DNA of 64,000 nucleotides from Chersky-806 sp038252255 (lineage in GTDB: Bacteria > Actinomycetota > Acidimicrobiia > IMCC26256 > JAENVU01): contig JBBSAM010000002.1 in assembly GCA_038252255.1 (NCBI GenBank), positions 124,001-188,000 of the forward strand, written 5' to 3'. How positions within the stretch are numbered: the stretch's first letter is position 1; each line of letters begins with the position of its first letter. The notes beneath the pieces were generated by a model. The model was not told where the DNA came from. It ran no database searches and saw nothing but the letters and a program-made list of their open reading frames with translations. The position numbers and the translations under genes were made by a program. Positions 48,136 to 58,031 of this stretch are shown piece by piece.

Positions 48136-50418
48136 ATGGCGCATGATGCCGGGATGCGCGATCCGTACTCGCTGCCGACGATGGAGTCCCTGCCTCGGAC
48201 GCGCGCGGAGCCGCCGTTCCGGCAGGGTGCTCCGAACGTGGTCGTCGTGGTGTTCGACGATCTCGGCTTCGGGCACCTCGGAAGCTATGGATCCGATCTC
48301 GTCACCCCGAACGTCGACGCAGTAGCCGCACGCGGGTTGCGGTTCACGAACTTCCACACCACCGCGGTGTGCTCGCCGACGAGGGCGTGCCTACTGACCG
48401 GACGCAACCATCACCGGGTCGGGATGGGCATGCTGCCGGACATGCCGACGAACTTCCCCGGGTACTCGGGGACGTTCCCGCGGTCGGCCGGAACGCTCGC
48501 GCAGATCCTGGGACGTTCCGGCTACGCGACATTCTGCATCGGCAAGTGGCATCTGGTGCCCCGAGATCAACGGGTGACGGGGCCGTACGACATGTGGCCG
48601 ACCGGCCTCGGCTTCGACCGGTACTACGGGTTCCTCAACGGCGAGACGAACCAGTGGACGCCGAACCTGGTGCGCGACACGAACCACGTCGAGCCGCCGC
48701 GCACCCCCGCCGAGGGATACCACCTCGACGCGGACCTGGCCGACCAGGCGATCGGTTACCTGCGCGAGTTGCGCCTGTCGCATCCCGACCGTCCGTTCCT
48801 GCTCTGGTACGCGTCGGGTGCGCCTCACGCGCCGCATCAGGCACCACCGGAATGGATCGAGCGGTTCCGCGGCCGGTTCGACGACGGCTGGGACGCGTGG
48901 CGGGAGGCCACGCTGGCCCGACAGAGGTCGATCGGGATCGTGCCTCCCGAAACCGAGCTCTCCGAACGCCCGTCGTGGGTCGAGCCGTGGTCGGGCATCG
49001 ATCCGGACCGGCGCCGGCTCTACGCGCGGATGATGGAAGTCTGCGCGGCGTTCATCGCGCACGCGGACCATCACCTCGGTCGTGTGCTCGATCACATCGA
49101 GGCGAACGGCGAGCTGGACAACACGGTCGTGGTCGTGGTCTCCGACAATGGGGCATCGGCCGAGGGCGGACCCCACGGCGCGTACAACCAGCTCGGGCAC
49201 TACATCTCCGACGAGGCCGACGATGTCGCGGACGGGCTGGCCCACATCGACGACCTCGGTGGCGTTCATTCGAGTGGCCACTACCCCTGGGGATGGGCGC
49301 TCGCGGCGAACACGCCCTTCCGGCGCTGGAAGCGCTATACGTACGAGGGCGGTGTACGCAGCCCGTTGATCGTGGCGTCGCCCGCGATCGCCGACCTCGG
49401 TGGTGTTCGTGATCAGTACTGCCACGCGATCGACGTGCTGCCGACGGTGCTCGATCTCTGCGAGGTCCCGCTTCCCGACGCACTCGGGGGCATCACGCAG
49501 ATGTCCTTCGATGGTCGGAGCTTGCGTACCGCGCTGGCGGACATCGACGCGGTGGGTCCCCGCAACAGCCAGTACTTCGAGTGCTGGGGGAGCCGGGCGA
49601 TCTACGCAGACGGGTGGAAGGCCGTGACGAACCACGTCAACCAGCTGACCGCAGCCGAGCGTGACCTGCTCGTGGGCAGTCACGACTTCGCCACCGACGA
49701 ATGGGCGTTGTTCGATACCCGCGCCGATGTCACGGAACAGGTGGATCTCGCCGCGCAGGAGCCCGAGAAGCTGCGGGAGCTGGTGGAGCTGTGGTTCGCG
49801 GAGGCGGAACGCAACAACGTGTTCCCACTCGACGACGGCGCGGTGAACCGGATCACGCATCTGCACGTCCCCTGGACCACGTTCCGGCCCAGCTTCCGTC
49901 TGCAACCCGGGGACAAGGTGCATGAGGTCGCCGGGCCGAACCTCGCCGGTGGGTTCCGGATGCTCGCCGCGTTCACGGGTCCTGTTCCCCACGAAGGTCG
50001 GTCCGTGGTGTGCGAGCAGGGCGACTGGCTCTCGGGGTGGGCCTGGTACCTCGTCGACGACGAGGTGCGGTGGTGCATCGCGGGCGGGCACGGCGCGCGC
50101 GTCGCCGCCGCTCGAGCTCCTGCCGGTGCGCGCGTGCTCGGGGTCGAGGGCGCGATCACCCATGGTCAGCTCACCGTGGCGCTGAGCGCCGACGGCGTCG
50201 AGATCGGACGCGCCGAGCTCGGCGTGGCGATCCCGCTCGCGTGGTCACCCGACGGCGCGTTCCTGACGGTCGGCTACGGCCGGCCGTTCCCGGTCAGCGA
50301 AGACTACGAACCCCCGGCTCCGGCGCCCGCGAGCTTGCTGGACGTCGAGATCACGGTCGGGCCGGCGCCGCCGTTCGATCTGGACGCGGAGCTTGCCCGA
50401 ATCCTGCGGCACCAGTAG
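48136..50418 (+). CDS. Arylsulfatase (FGly sulfatase family)
   Basis: 760 residues. The formylglycine signature C-x-P-x-R is TTAVCSPTRACLLTGRNHH (C79, P81, R83). An N-terminal metal-ligand block VVVVFDDLGFGHLGSYGS contains the Asp pair, and later VVVVSDNGASAEGG completes the Ca2+ site. The Cys must be oxidised by a formylglycine-generating enzyme, not seen here. It hydrolyses sulfate esters; no signal peptide is evident, so it may act in the cytoplasm. The about 200-residue C-terminal extension is typical of long actinobacterial arylsulfatases. ATG 48154 is an alternative start. Confidence 0.92.
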   Translation: MAHDAGMRDPYSLPTMESLPRTRAEPPFRQGAPNVVVVVFDDLGFGHLGSYGSDLVTPNVDAVAARGLRFTNFHTTAVCSPTRACLLTGRNHHRVGMGMLPDMPTNFPGYSGTFPRSAGTLAQILGRSGYATFCIGKWHLVPRDQRVTGPYDMWPTGLGFDRYYGFLNGETNQWTPNLVRDTNHVEPPRTPAEGYHLDADLADQAIGYLRELRLSHPDRPFLLWYASGAPHAPHQAPPEWIERFRGRFDDGWDAWREATLARQRSIGIVPPETELSERPSWVEPWSGIDPDRRRLYARMMEVCAAFIAHADHHLGRVLDHIEANGELDNTVVVVVSDNGASAEGGPHGAYNQLGHYISDEADDVADGLAHIDDLGGVHSSGHYPWGWALAANTPFRRWKRYTYEGGVRSPLIVASPAIADLGGVRDQYCHAIDVLPTVLDLCEVPLPDALGGITQMSFDGRSLRTALADIDAVGPRNSQYFECWGSRAIYADGWKAVTNHVNQLTAAERDLLVGSHDFATDEWALFDTRADVTEQVDLAAQEPEKLRELVELWFAEAERNNVFPLDDGAVNRITHLHVPWTTFRPSFRLQPGDKVHEVAGPNLAGGFRMLAAFTGPVPHEGRSVVCEQGDWLSGWAWYLVDDEVRWCIAGGHGARVAAARAPAGARVLGVEGAITHGQLTVALSADGVEIGRAELGVAIPLAWSPDGAFLTVGYGRPFPVSEDYEPPAPAPASLLDVEITVGPAPPFDLDAELARILRHQ

Positions 50419-50455
50419 CCGGCGACGCTCTCGATCGGAACGCCGATCTGGAAGG

Positions 50456-50920
50456 ATGCCGAACGTGGACGCGCGAGCTGACGACCGGGCCCTCATAGCG
50501 GATCTCGTCGTCGCGTACGCCTACGCCGTCGACGCGTGCGAGTGGGTGGCGTTCGAGTCGCTGTTCGTCCCCGACGCGTTCATCGACTACCGGTCGTCCG
50601 GTGGCATCGCCGGGTTCCCGTCGGAAGTCGCGGCATGGATGCCCCGCGCGATGGCGCTGTTCACCTGGTCGATGCATTCGTTGTCAACCCATCGCCTGTC
50701 GTTCACCGGTTATCGAGCGGCGGAGGGATCGCTGCACGTCTTCGCCCGCCACGGTCTGACGTGGGAGGGAGTCGACGAGCTGATGGACGTCAACGCGATC
50801 TACCGCGACGAGTACGTCCGGACCGATGCCGGCTGGCGCTTCGCGTCCCGCCGGGAGGACACGATGCTCATCACCGGTGGACGCTTCGCCGAGATCGTGA
50901 CCGGCGGGCTCCGCGGTTGA
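50456..50920 (+). CDS. SnoaL-like (NTF2 fold) protein
   Basis: 154 residues from ATG 50456 (GGAAGG upstream). The SnoaL_4 pattern is ALIADLVVAYAYAVDACEWV then FESLFVPDAFIDYRSSGG, with DELMDVNAIYRDEYVRTDAG and WRFASRREDT. This cone fold usually hydrates, isomerises or dehydrates small ring compounds. It sits between a sulfatase and a kinase-like gene on the same strand with tight spacing, so probably one operon. Confidence 0.87.
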   Translation: MPNVDARADDRALIADLVVAYAYAVDACEWVAFESLFVPDAFIDYRSSGGIAGFPSEVAAWMPRAMALFTWSMHSLSTHRLSFTGYRAAEGSLHVFARHGLTWEGVDELMDVNAIYRDEYVRTDAGWRFASRREDTMLITGGRFAEIVTGGLRG

Positions 50921-50922
50921 GC

Positions 50923-52020
50923 ATGGTCGGGTTCGGACGGCGCGAGGAGGAGCTCACCGCGGAGGTTCTGACCAGGGCCCTCGCGGTGGACTCCCCCGGC
51001 GTTCAGGTCCGCGCCGTCGAGATCGTCGCGACCAAGCGTTGTGGTGAAGGCATCGCGTCGACCGCTGATCGCCTGGTGCTCGACCTGACGTACGCCGACG
51101 GCTGCGCCGGCGACCTCCCGGAGCGCCTCGTCCTGAAGACGATGCTCGTCTCACCGCACGCGCCGCCGGAGATGTTCGAGACCGAGGTCCGCTTCTACAA
51201 CGAGCTCCGGCCGTCACTCCCGATCGAGACTCCCCGCTGCTACGCGGCGTCCTTCGATCCCACTACCGGTCAGTTCGGTCTGCTCCTCGAGGACCTGACC
51301 GAGCGCGGCGCGCGGTTCCCGAATGCCACCGAGGCAGTGTCCGTCGACGAGGTCGGCGCGCTGCTCGACCAGCTGGCCTCCCTGCACGCCCTGTTCTGGA
51401 AATCGCCGAGATTCGCCACCGACCTCGCGTGGGTCGCGACTCCCAAGTCCGGTGGGATGTCGGGCATCTTCGAGCGCCACGGGCTCGCCATCGTCTCGGA
51501 CCAGGTGCACCGTCATCCGTTCAAGCAGGAGCTGATTGCACCACTCGGACTCGATGTCGACGAGCTCTGGGCGGGGCTCACGGTGGCTGAGCGGTTGCTC
51601 GAGGCCGCGCCCTGCACGCTCCTGCACGGCGACTCGCACATAGGCAACACCTACCTCCTGCCGGATGGTACGGCGGGTCTGCTCGACTGGCAGCTCCAGG
51701 TGCGGGGTTGCTGGGCGCACGACGTCGTGTACCTGCTCTCGACCGCCCTTGATCCGGACGTCCGCCGCGCCGAGGGTCGTGACTTGCTCCGCCGCTACCT
51801 CGATGCACTGATGTCGCACGGGGTTCGCGACGCGCCCGGACCGGACGAAGCGTGGGAGTGGTGCCGGCGCGCGGTGTTGTGGGGACTCGTGATCGGCTGG
51901 TTGATCACCCCGCCCGAGAATTATGGCCCGGAGATCACCGCGGCGAACACGGGTCGGATGGTGGCCGCAGTCCGGGACTTCGATGCGCTCGGCGCCATCG
52001 CCGAAGGCCCACCGCGCTGA
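50923..52020 (+). CDS. APH/ecdysteroid-kinase-like phosphotransferase
   Basis: 365 residues. Kinase-like motifs: VLKTMLVSPHAPPEMFETEV (Lys and Glu of the N lobe), FGLLLEDLT hinge, catalytic loop TLLHGDSHIGNTYLL (H-G-D-x-x-x-x-N) and metal Asp in GLLDWQLQVRG. It fits small-molecule kinases of the aminoglycoside phosphotransferase/DUF1679 group. It starts 3 bp after the SnoaL stop. The substrate, likely a hydroxylated lipid or steroid-like compound, is unknown. Confidence 0.87.
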   Translation: MVGFGRREEELTAEVLTRALAVDSPGVQVRAVEIVATKRCGEGIASTADRLVLDLTYADGCAGDLPERLVLKTMLVSPHAPPEMFETEVRFYNELRPSLPIETPRCYAASFDPTTGQFGLLLEDLTERGARFPNATEAVSVDEVGALLDQLASLHALFWKSPRFATDLAWVATPKSGGMSGIFERHGLAIVSDQVHRHPFKQELIAPLGLDVDELWAGLTVAERLLEAAPCTLLHGDSHIGNTYLLPDGTAGLLDWQLQVRGCWAHDVVYLLSTALDPDVRRAEGRDLLRRYLDALMSHGVRDAPGPDEAWEWCRRAVLWGLVIGWLITPPENYGPEITAANTGRMVAAVRDFDALGAIAEGPPR

Positions 52021-52138
52021 CCCCGCGCGGTCTCGTCAGCCTGCTGCGGGACCGAGCAGCTCCACAAAAGTCCTGGTCAACGGCCTGATTCTCGGTCAGG
52101 GGACCTTCGGCTCTGCCAAGTCGTGAGGCCCGACGGCT

Positions 52139-52783
52139 ATGACTGGTTCCATGTCCGCGACGTGGGTTCTCGTCGTTCTGGCCGCCTGGGTGCTCATCGG
52201 TCTTGTCACCGCGGTGGTGATGCGCCGTCGGGGTCACTCTCTGTCCGCATGGGGGGCGCTCGGGGCGCTCATGGGACCTCTGGTCATTCCGCTGGCCATC
52301 TCGTCGGTCCGGTCCGATGCGCCCTCGGAGGCCGAGGTCGAGCCTGGTGATGCGGGTACCGGACCGGTCGACGTGCTGATCGCGGTCGACGGGTCACCGG
52401 AATCGACCGCGGCGATGTACTCGGCGGTGGACCTGTTCGGTGAGCGCCTCGGACGGGTCGCGCTGACTGCAGTGCTCGACTACGACACGTTCGGGTCCAC
52501 GGTGAGCTGGGACGAGCGAGACGAGGCACTGCGGGAGCTCGGTCGTGACGGCGTCGAGATCTCGCGCCGGTTTGGACGGCGACCTCAGACGGTGCTGTTG
52601 GGGGGCGTGCCGGCCGAGGCATTGCAGCGATACGCGCTCGAGCACGACTTCGACGTTCTCGTCGTCGGACGCCGTGGCCACGGAGGAAGCCGAGCGCTAC
52701 TCGGTAGCGTCGCCGCTCAGCTCGCTCACCAGTCGCGTGTGCCGGTGCTGCTCGCGGGCCCGGCGTTACCCGAACCCGCCTGA
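52139..52783 (+). CDS. Membrane-anchored universal stress protein
   Basis: 214 residues. An N-terminal helix pair (VLVVLAAWVLIGLVTAVVM, then LMGPLVIPLAISSV) precedes a USP domain beginning DVLIAVDGSPESTAAMYSAV and ending VVGRRGHGGSRALLGSVAAQ, with the G-x2-G-x9-GS ATP-binding motif. USPs bind ATP and signal stress or dormancy; tethering to the membrane is unusual. It directly precedes a CtpF-like ATPase gene by 12 bp, which suggests it may regulate the pump. Confidence 0.87.
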   Translation: MTGSMSATWVLVVLAAWVLIGLVTAVVMRRRGHSLSAWGALGALMGPLVIPLAISSVRSDAPSEAEVEPGDAGTGPVDVLIAVDGSPESTAAMYSAVDLFGERLGRVALTAVLDYDTFGSTVSWDERDEALRELGRDGVEISRRFGRRPQTVLLGGVPAEALQRYALEHDFDVLVVGRRGHGGSRALLGSVAAQLAHQSRVPVLLAGPALPEPA

Positions 52784-52795
52784 GGAGCCGATGTC

Positions 52796-55498
52796 GTGGT
52801 CGGGGTGAAGCTGCAGAACGCGCATCATGGATTGGCGACTCACGAGGTCGTGCTGCTGCTCGAGACGGATTCCGAGCGCGGGCTGAGCGGCGACGAGGCG
52901 GAGCGGCGGCTGCAGCGATTCGGGCCCAACCTTCTGCCGGAGGCGAAGACTGCCGGACTGCTGGTGCGGTTCGTCCGGCAGCTGAACCATCCACTGATAT
53001 ACGTCCTGCTCGGTGCCGGGATCATCACGGTCGTCCTCGGTCAGCTCGTGGATGCATCGGTCATCTTCGGCGTGGTGCTTGTGAACGCGACCGTCGGGTT
53101 CGTCCAGGAGTCGAGGGCCGAAGCCGCGTTGGACGCGTTGCGAGCGATCGTGCAGACCAGCGCGAAGGTGCGCCGGGACGGTCACGTGACGAGCCTGGCT
53201 TCGGAGCAGCTGGTTCCGGGTGATCTGGTGCTCGTCGAGGCGGGCGACAAGGTTCCCGCGGACCTGCGGCTCCTGACGATCGGCGAGCTCCAGGTGGACG
53301 AGTCGGCGCTCACCGGCGAATCGGTCCCGGTCGCCAAGGACGAGGTGGTGCTCCCGACCGCGACGCCGGTCGCGGATCGGCTGAACATGGTGTATGCGGG
53401 GACGCTCGTCACGCACGGCTCGGGGACCGGAGTGGTGGTGGCGACGGGCGCGGAGACCGAGCTCGGTGAGATCCATCGCCTCGTCGGCACCGCGGCCACG
53501 CTCGCGACGCCGCTGACGCGCAAGCTGACATGGTTCAGCAAGGTGCTCACCGTGGCCATCCTCGCGTTGGCCGGACTCACGTTCGGAGTGGGGGTGCTCC
53601 GAGGTGAGCGCGCGAGCGAGATGTTCACGGCCGCGGTCGCGCTCGCGGTCGGAGCGATCCCCGAGGGGCTGCCGGCGGCGGTCACGATCACGCTCGCCAT
53701 CGGCGTGAGCCGCATGGCCCGCCGCCGAGCCGTGGTGCGCAGACTTCCGGCGGTCGAGACCTTGGGCAGCACGACCGTGGTCGGCTCCGACAAGACCGGC
53801 ACGCTCACCGAGAACCAGATGACGGTGAGGGCCGTGTGGACATCCGATGACTCCTTCGAGGTGACCGGATCGGGATACGCGCCCGAGGGTGCCGTGGTCC
53901 ACCACGGTGAGCCGGCACCTGCGGATGCCGACGGCGCGCTGCGCTGGACCCTGCTGGCGGGCGCGGCCTGCAACGACGCTCGGTTGAGCCATTCCGACGA
54001 GACGTGGAGCGTCGTCGGCGATCCGACCGAGGGAGCGACGCTCGTCGCCGCCGCGAAGATGGGTCTGGACCGCGAGTCGGTTCGCGCATCGTTCCCGCGG
54101 GTTGCGACCATCCCGTTCAGCTCGGATCGCCAGTACATGGCGACGCTGCACCATCCCACTGACGGCAGCCTGCCGGTCATCCTCGTGAAGGGTGCCGTCG
54201 AGCGAGTGGTCGCGCTGTGCGGACTCGAGATGGCAGCTGACGGGCAGACGCGGCCGCTCGATGCCGAGCGCGTCGCGCGTGCCGCCGACGAGCTCGCCCA
54301 GCAGGGACTGAGGGTGCTCGCCATGGCCACGGGCCGGATCGTCGACCCGGTGGCCTTCGGGGACGAATCGTTCGCCGGCACGCTCGTGCTCACCGGGCTG
54401 CAGGCGATGCTCGATCCTCCGCGGCCCGAGGCGATCGCCGCGGTCCGTTCGTGTCACAGCGCCGGCATCGCGGTGAAGATGATCACCGGGGACCATGCCG
54501 CAACGGCAACCGCCATCGCGGTCCAGATCGGCCTGCTCGATGACCGACGTTGCGAGGGCGACGTTCTCACGGGTGCCGAGCTCGAGGCGCTGTCGTCCGA
54601 GGACTATCCCGATGCCGTCGAGCGTGCGTCGGTGTTCGCCCGCGTCTCACCCGAGCAGAAGCTCGGGCTCGTAGAAGGGCTCCAAGCCCGCGGCCACGTC
54701 GTTGCCATGACCGGTGACGGTGTCAACGACGCACCCGCGTTGCAGCAAGCCGACATCGGCATCGCCATGGGTCGCGGCGGCACCGAGGTTGCGAAGGAAG
54801 CCGCGGACATGGTGCTCACCGACGACGACTTCGCGACGATCGAGGCTGCCGTCGAAGAGGGCCGGGGTGTGTTCGACAACCTCACGAAGTTCATCGTGTG
54901 GACCTTGCCCACCAACATGGGCGAAGGCTTCGTGATCCTCGTCGCGATCATGCTGGGCATCGCGCTGCCGATCCTGCCGGTGCAGATCCTCTGGATCAAC
55001 ATGACCACCGCGGTCGCGCTCGGTCTCATGCTCGCGTTCGAGCCCAAGGAAGGCGGCATCATGCTGCGGCCGCCGCGCGACCCGCGTAAGCCACTGCTCA
55101 CCGGAGCGCTCGTCCTCCGGATCCTGCTCGTGTCCGCGCTGCTCGTCGGCGGTGCCTGGTGGCTCTACGAATGGGAGCGGGGCAGTGGCGCTTCGATCGC
55201 CGAGGCCCGGACCGCGGCACTCAACCTCTTCGTCGCGGTCGAAGCGTTCTACCTCTTCAGCTGCCGGTCGCTCACCGGCTCGATGTGGCGAGTCGGCGTG
55301 TTCTCGAACCGGTGGATCATCGGCGGGGTCGCGGTCCAGGCGGTCGGTCAGGTCGCCATCACCTACCTGCCGGTGATGAACGACGCGTTCCAGACCGCAC
55401 CCATCGGATTCAGCGTCTGGCTGCGGATCTTCGCGTTCGCCATCGCGGCCAGCGTGGTGGTCGCGATCGACAAGCGCGCCATGCGCGCGCCGCTCTGA
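52796..55498 (+). CDS. P-type (P2) cation-transporting ATPase, CtpF-like
   Basis: 900 residues from GTG 52796, with GAGGAG just upstream. Actuator TGES (173-176), phosphorylation site GSDKTGTLTEN (D332), hinge MTGDGVNDAPALQQADIGIA, and M4 motif AIPEGLPAAVTITLAIG are all present. ILWINMTTAVALGLMLAFEP in M6 resembles mycobacterial CtpF, a P2-type pump of the DosR regulon exporting Ca2+ or alkali cations. Ten membrane segments are expected. The gene is intact and lies between two universal stress protein genes, echoing dormancy-type regulons. Confidence 0.93.
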   Translation: MVGVKLQNAHHGLATHEVVLLLETDSERGLSGDEAERRLQRFGPNLLPEAKTAGLLVRFVRQLNHPLIYVLLGAGIITVVLGQLVDASVIFGVVLVNATVGFVQESRAEAALDALRAIVQTSAKVRRDGHVTSLASEQLVPGDLVLVEAGDKVPADLRLLTIGELQVDESALTGESVPVAKDEVVLPTATPVADRLNMVYAGTLVTHGSGTGVVVATGAETELGEIHRLVGTAATLATPLTRKLTWFSKVLTVAILALAGLTFGVGVLRGERASEMFTAAVALAVGAIPEGLPAAVTITLAIGVSRMARRRAVVRRLPAVETLGSTTVVGSDKTGTLTENQMTVRAVWTSDDSFEVTGSGYAPEGAVVHHGEPAPADADGALRWTLLAGAACNDARLSHSDETWSVVGDPTEGATLVAAAKMGLDRESVRASFPRVATIPFSSDRQYMATLHHPTDGSLPVILVKGAVERVVALCGLEMAADGQTRPLDAERVARAADELAQQGLRVLAMATGRIVDPVAFGDESFAGTLVLTGLQAMLDPPRPEAIAAVRSCHSAGIAVKMITGDHAATATAIAVQIGLLDDRRCEGDVLTGAELEALSSEDYPDAVERASVFARVSPEQKLGLVEGLQARGHVVAMTGDGVNDAPALQQADIGIAMGRGGTEVAKEAADMVLTDDDFATIEAAVEEGRGVFDNLTKFIVWTLPTNMGEGFVILVAIMLGIALPILPVQILWINMTTAVALGLMLAFEPKEGGIMLRPPRDPRKPLLTGALVLRILLVSALLVGGAWWLYEWERGSGASIAEARTAALNLFVAVEAFYLFSCRSLTGSMWRVGVFSNRWIIGGVAVQAVGQVAITYLPVMNDAFQTAPIGFSVWLRIFAFAIAASVVVAIDKRAMRAPL

Positions 55499-55606
55499 GC
55501 CGCAATCACCGCCGTTCCAGGACCTGGAGGTGGCTTGGCGCGTCCGCGAATCGGTGAAGCAGCCCGTCCCTGGCGCTTCAAAGCTTCGGGTGCGAGGATC
55601 CCATCC

Positions 55607-56065
55607 GTGTACAAGGTGATCGTGGTGGGTACGGACGGTTCGGAGACGGCTGGAGTTGCCGTGCACCAGGCCACCGTTCTCGCGCAGCTGACGGATGCGA
55701 CGCTGCACGTGGTCCATGCGCATCAAACCCTGTCGGCGAGTCAGGCCGCGATGGGCGCGACTGCCGGGATCGTGACGGTGAACACCGGAGAGGTCAACGA
55801 AGGGATTGCCGATCACAGCAGGGTGATCTGCGACCGGGCGGCGGAGGATGCGAAGCGCGCCGGGGTGAGGGTCGAGACGCATGCTCGGCCGGGTGATCCG
55901 GCGGATGCACTCATCGGCGTCGCGGAGGAGGTCGGTGCCGATCTGCTCGTGATCGGCAACCGGGGTATGAGCGGGGTCAAACGGTTCGTCTTGGGCAGTG
56001 TCCCGAACAAGGTCTCGCATCATGCGCCGTGCAATCTGCTGATCGTGAACACCGCCTCCGTCTGA
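55607..56065 (+). CDS. Universal stress protein
   Basis: 152 residues from GTG 55607, chosen because USPs begin at this first strand (YKVIVVGTDGSETAGVAVHQ). The ATP-binding end is LVIGNRGMSGVKRFVLGSVP, the G-x2-G-x9-GS form, then SHHAPCNLLIVNT. It follows the P-type ATPase gene by about 110 bp and overlaps the next gene by one base (TGATG). It likely acts with the membrane-anchored USP upstream in stress adaptation. Confidence 0.92.
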   Translation: MYKVIVVGTDGSETAGVAVHQATVLAQLTDATLHVVHAHQTLSASQAAMGATAGIVTVNTGEVNEGIADHSRVICDRAAEDAKRAGVRVETHARPGDPADALIGVAEEVGADLLVIGNRGMSGVKRFVLGSVPNKVSHHAPCNLLIVNTASV

Positions 56066-56886
56066 TGGTTCCGATGAATCCGAACCAGGCGCTCTGGGAG
56101 AAGGGCGACTTCACCCGCATCGCCGCAACGATGCGGGGCAGTGGAGAGGCGCTCGTCAAGGACCTGGCGATCACCGGCGGGCTCGAGATCCTGGACCTCG
56201 GATGCGGTGACGGCACGACGGCATTGCCGGCCGCGCGCCTCGGCGCGGACGTGCTGGGTGTCGACATCGCGAGCAACTTGGTCAAGGCCGGGAACCACCG
56301 CGCCGAGGCCGAAGGGTTGGCGAACTGCCGATTCCAGGAAGGTGACGCGTCCGACCTGCGTGAGCTGAAGGACGACTCCTTCGACGTCGTCATGAGCATC
56401 TTCGGGGCGATGTTCGCGCCGAAGCCGTCCGACGTGGCCAAGGAGATGGTGCGGGTGGCCCGGCCCGGTGGCCGGATCGTCATGGGCAACTGGATTCCGA
56501 ACGATCCGACGCTCGTCGCGCAGATCTTGAAGATCAGCGGCGCGTACTCGCCGCCCCCGCCGGAGGGTTTCGTCAGCCCCATGACGTGGGGGGTCGAAGC
56601 CAACGTCCTCGAGCGCTTTGCGGGAGCGGGAGTGCCCGAAGAGAGGATCTCCTTCGCCCGAGACACGTACCGCTTCATCCACCCGGAGCCGCCGTCGGAG
56701 CTCGTCGCCGCGTTCCGCACGTACTACGGGCCGACGATGAACGCCTTCGAAGCGGCGGAGGCGAACGGCCGTACCGCCGACCTGCAGAACGAGCTCGAGG
56801 CGCTGTTCAACAGCCAGAACGAGAGCCCGACCGACGATGCCACCTCTATCCCGGCGACGTTCCTCCGGGTGACGGTCGCTCTCTGA
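56065..56886 (+). CDS. Class I SAM-dependent methyltransferase
   Basis: 273 residues from ATG 56065 (56074 possible). Motif I is ILDLGCGDGTTALPAARLGA with acid loop VLGVDIASNLVKAG, then FQEGDASDLRELKDDSFDVV and VRVARPGGRIVMGNWI. This is the UbiE/Coq5-like small-molecule type. Adjacent to a COQ4-like gene 45 bp downstream, which hints at a quinone-like or lipid substrate, but that is inference. Confidence 0.9.
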   Translation: MVPMNPNQALWEKGDFTRIAATMRGSGEALVKDLAITGGLEILDLGCGDGTTALPAARLGADVLGVDIASNLVKAGNHRAEAEGLANCRFQEGDASDLRELKDDSFDVVMSIFGAMFAPKPSDVAKEMVRVARPGGRIVMGNWIPNDPTLVAQILKISGAYSPPPPEGFVSPMTWGVEANVLERFAGAGVPEERISFARDTYRFIHPEPPSELVAAFRTYYGPTMNAFEAAEANGRTADLQNELEALFNSQNESPTDDATSIPATFLRVTVAL

Positions 56887-56930
56887 GATCGTGAGAGCGC
56901 GGGCCCGTCGCGCCGTGGGAGGCTGGCGGG

Positions 56931-58031
56931 ATGGACTTGGGCCCGCGACCCAATCTCGACGATCACGACGCCGGCGAGGTGACGCTTGTCGCGCGGGGAA
57001 TTGCCACAGCCGTCGCGCCCGAGAGCGGTCTCGCCGACGTGCAGGCGGATCTGCTCGAGGCGATCGCGAGTGCGCTCACCGGAGTCTCAGTGGACTATCG
57101 GGCGCTCGAACCACTCGGACCGGAGGAGCTCGCCGAGGTCCTGACCGGGCGCGACCTCGGCTACCGCCGGCGGATCGTGCATCACATGGTGCTCGGCGAG
57201 CTCGTCTTGCGGCCGATACCGGTCGTTGTCGCGCACCGAGTTGCGATGTACGCCGAGGCGCTCGGCGTGACGGACGACTTCGTGCGTGTCGCCCGCCGGT
57301 ACGCGCAGGGTGCCTTCGGGCTCGCGTGGATGGATCTTCAACGCAGCGGATTCGTCGAACATGTCCGTGAGGCGACGGACGACGAAGCCCGCGGGCGGGC
57401 CGTACAGACGCCCGATCCGTTCCAGCCCGCGCAGGTCGACCCCGAGCTCGCGGCGCGCTGGACTGCCTTCGCGGATCTTCCCCCGGAATCGCTCGGGCGC
57501 TGCGTCTGGGAGATGTACGACGAACGCGGCTTCGGCCTGCCCGGAACCCCGGGGGGCGCACCCGCCTACCTCGCGCAGCATGACTTCGTGCATGTGCTCG
57601 CCGACTACGGCACGAACCTCAAGGGCGAGCTCGAGGTCTTCGGGTTCATCGGTCGCGCCGATCCCGACCCGAAGGGCTTCGCGTGGCTGGCGACGCTGAT
57701 CGGGTTGTTCGAGACCGGATACATCTCGAGCACAGGGTTCTTCGACCGCGACGTTCGGGAACGCAACATTCGAGCGCCGGGCATGCACCAGCGGATCGCC
57801 GACTCCATCCGGCGCGGCAAGGTCGTGTCCGACCGGTACGGGATCGATCTGTTCGAAGTGGACTACTACGAGCTTGCGGTTCGGCCGGTCGGTGAGATAC
57901 GCGAGCGGCTCAGCATGCCGCCGAAGTCGTCCGGTGCGATCGAAGGCGGATCGGCCGGGCTCTTCGACCTGGACGGCATGTCGGAGAACCAGCGGCGAGT
58001 CGCCGCGCAACGTCGCGAAGGGAACCAGTGA
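56931..58031 (+). CDS. COQ4-like protein with TerB-like N-terminal helical domain
   Basis: 366 residues. The C-terminal half has the COQ4 metal motif HDxxHx11E as QHDFVHVLADYGTNLKG followed by ELEVFGF (H217, D218, H221, E233). The N-terminal half (about 60-145: RIVHHMVLGELVLRPIPVVV, VAMYAEALGVTDDFVRVARR) reads as a helical TerB-like domain. COQ4 decarboxylates or organises ubiquinone precursors in mitochondria and some proteobacteria. Actinobacteria normally use menaquinone, so the substrate here must differ. It overlaps the next gene by GTGA and clusters with a methyltransferase and P450 remnant. Confidence 0.75.
   Translation: MDLGPRPNLDDHDAGEVTLVARGIATAVAPESGLADVQADLLEAIASALTGVSVDYRALEPLGPEELAEVLTGRDLGYRRRIVHHMVLGELVLRPIPVVVAHRVAMYAEALGVTDDFVRVARRYAQGAFGLAWMDLQRSGFVEHVREATDDEARGRAVQTPDPFQPAQVDPELAARWTAFADLPPESLGRCVWEMYDERGFGLPGTPGGAPAYLAQHDFVHVLADYGTNLKGELEVFGFIGRADPDPKGFAWLATLIGLFETGYISSTGFFDRDVRERNIRAPGMHQRIADSIRRGKVVSDRYGIDLFEVDYYELAVRPVGEIRERLSMPPKSSGAIEGGSAGLFDLDGMSENQRRVAAQRREGNQ

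Noticed and set aside
48391..50163. 590-residue minus-strand frame
   Set aside because: Antisense to the arylsulfatase, which has a complete CxPxR signature and metal sites.
52766..54496. 576-residue minus-strand frame
   Set aside because: Antisense to the P-type ATPase with intact DKTGT and TGES motifs.
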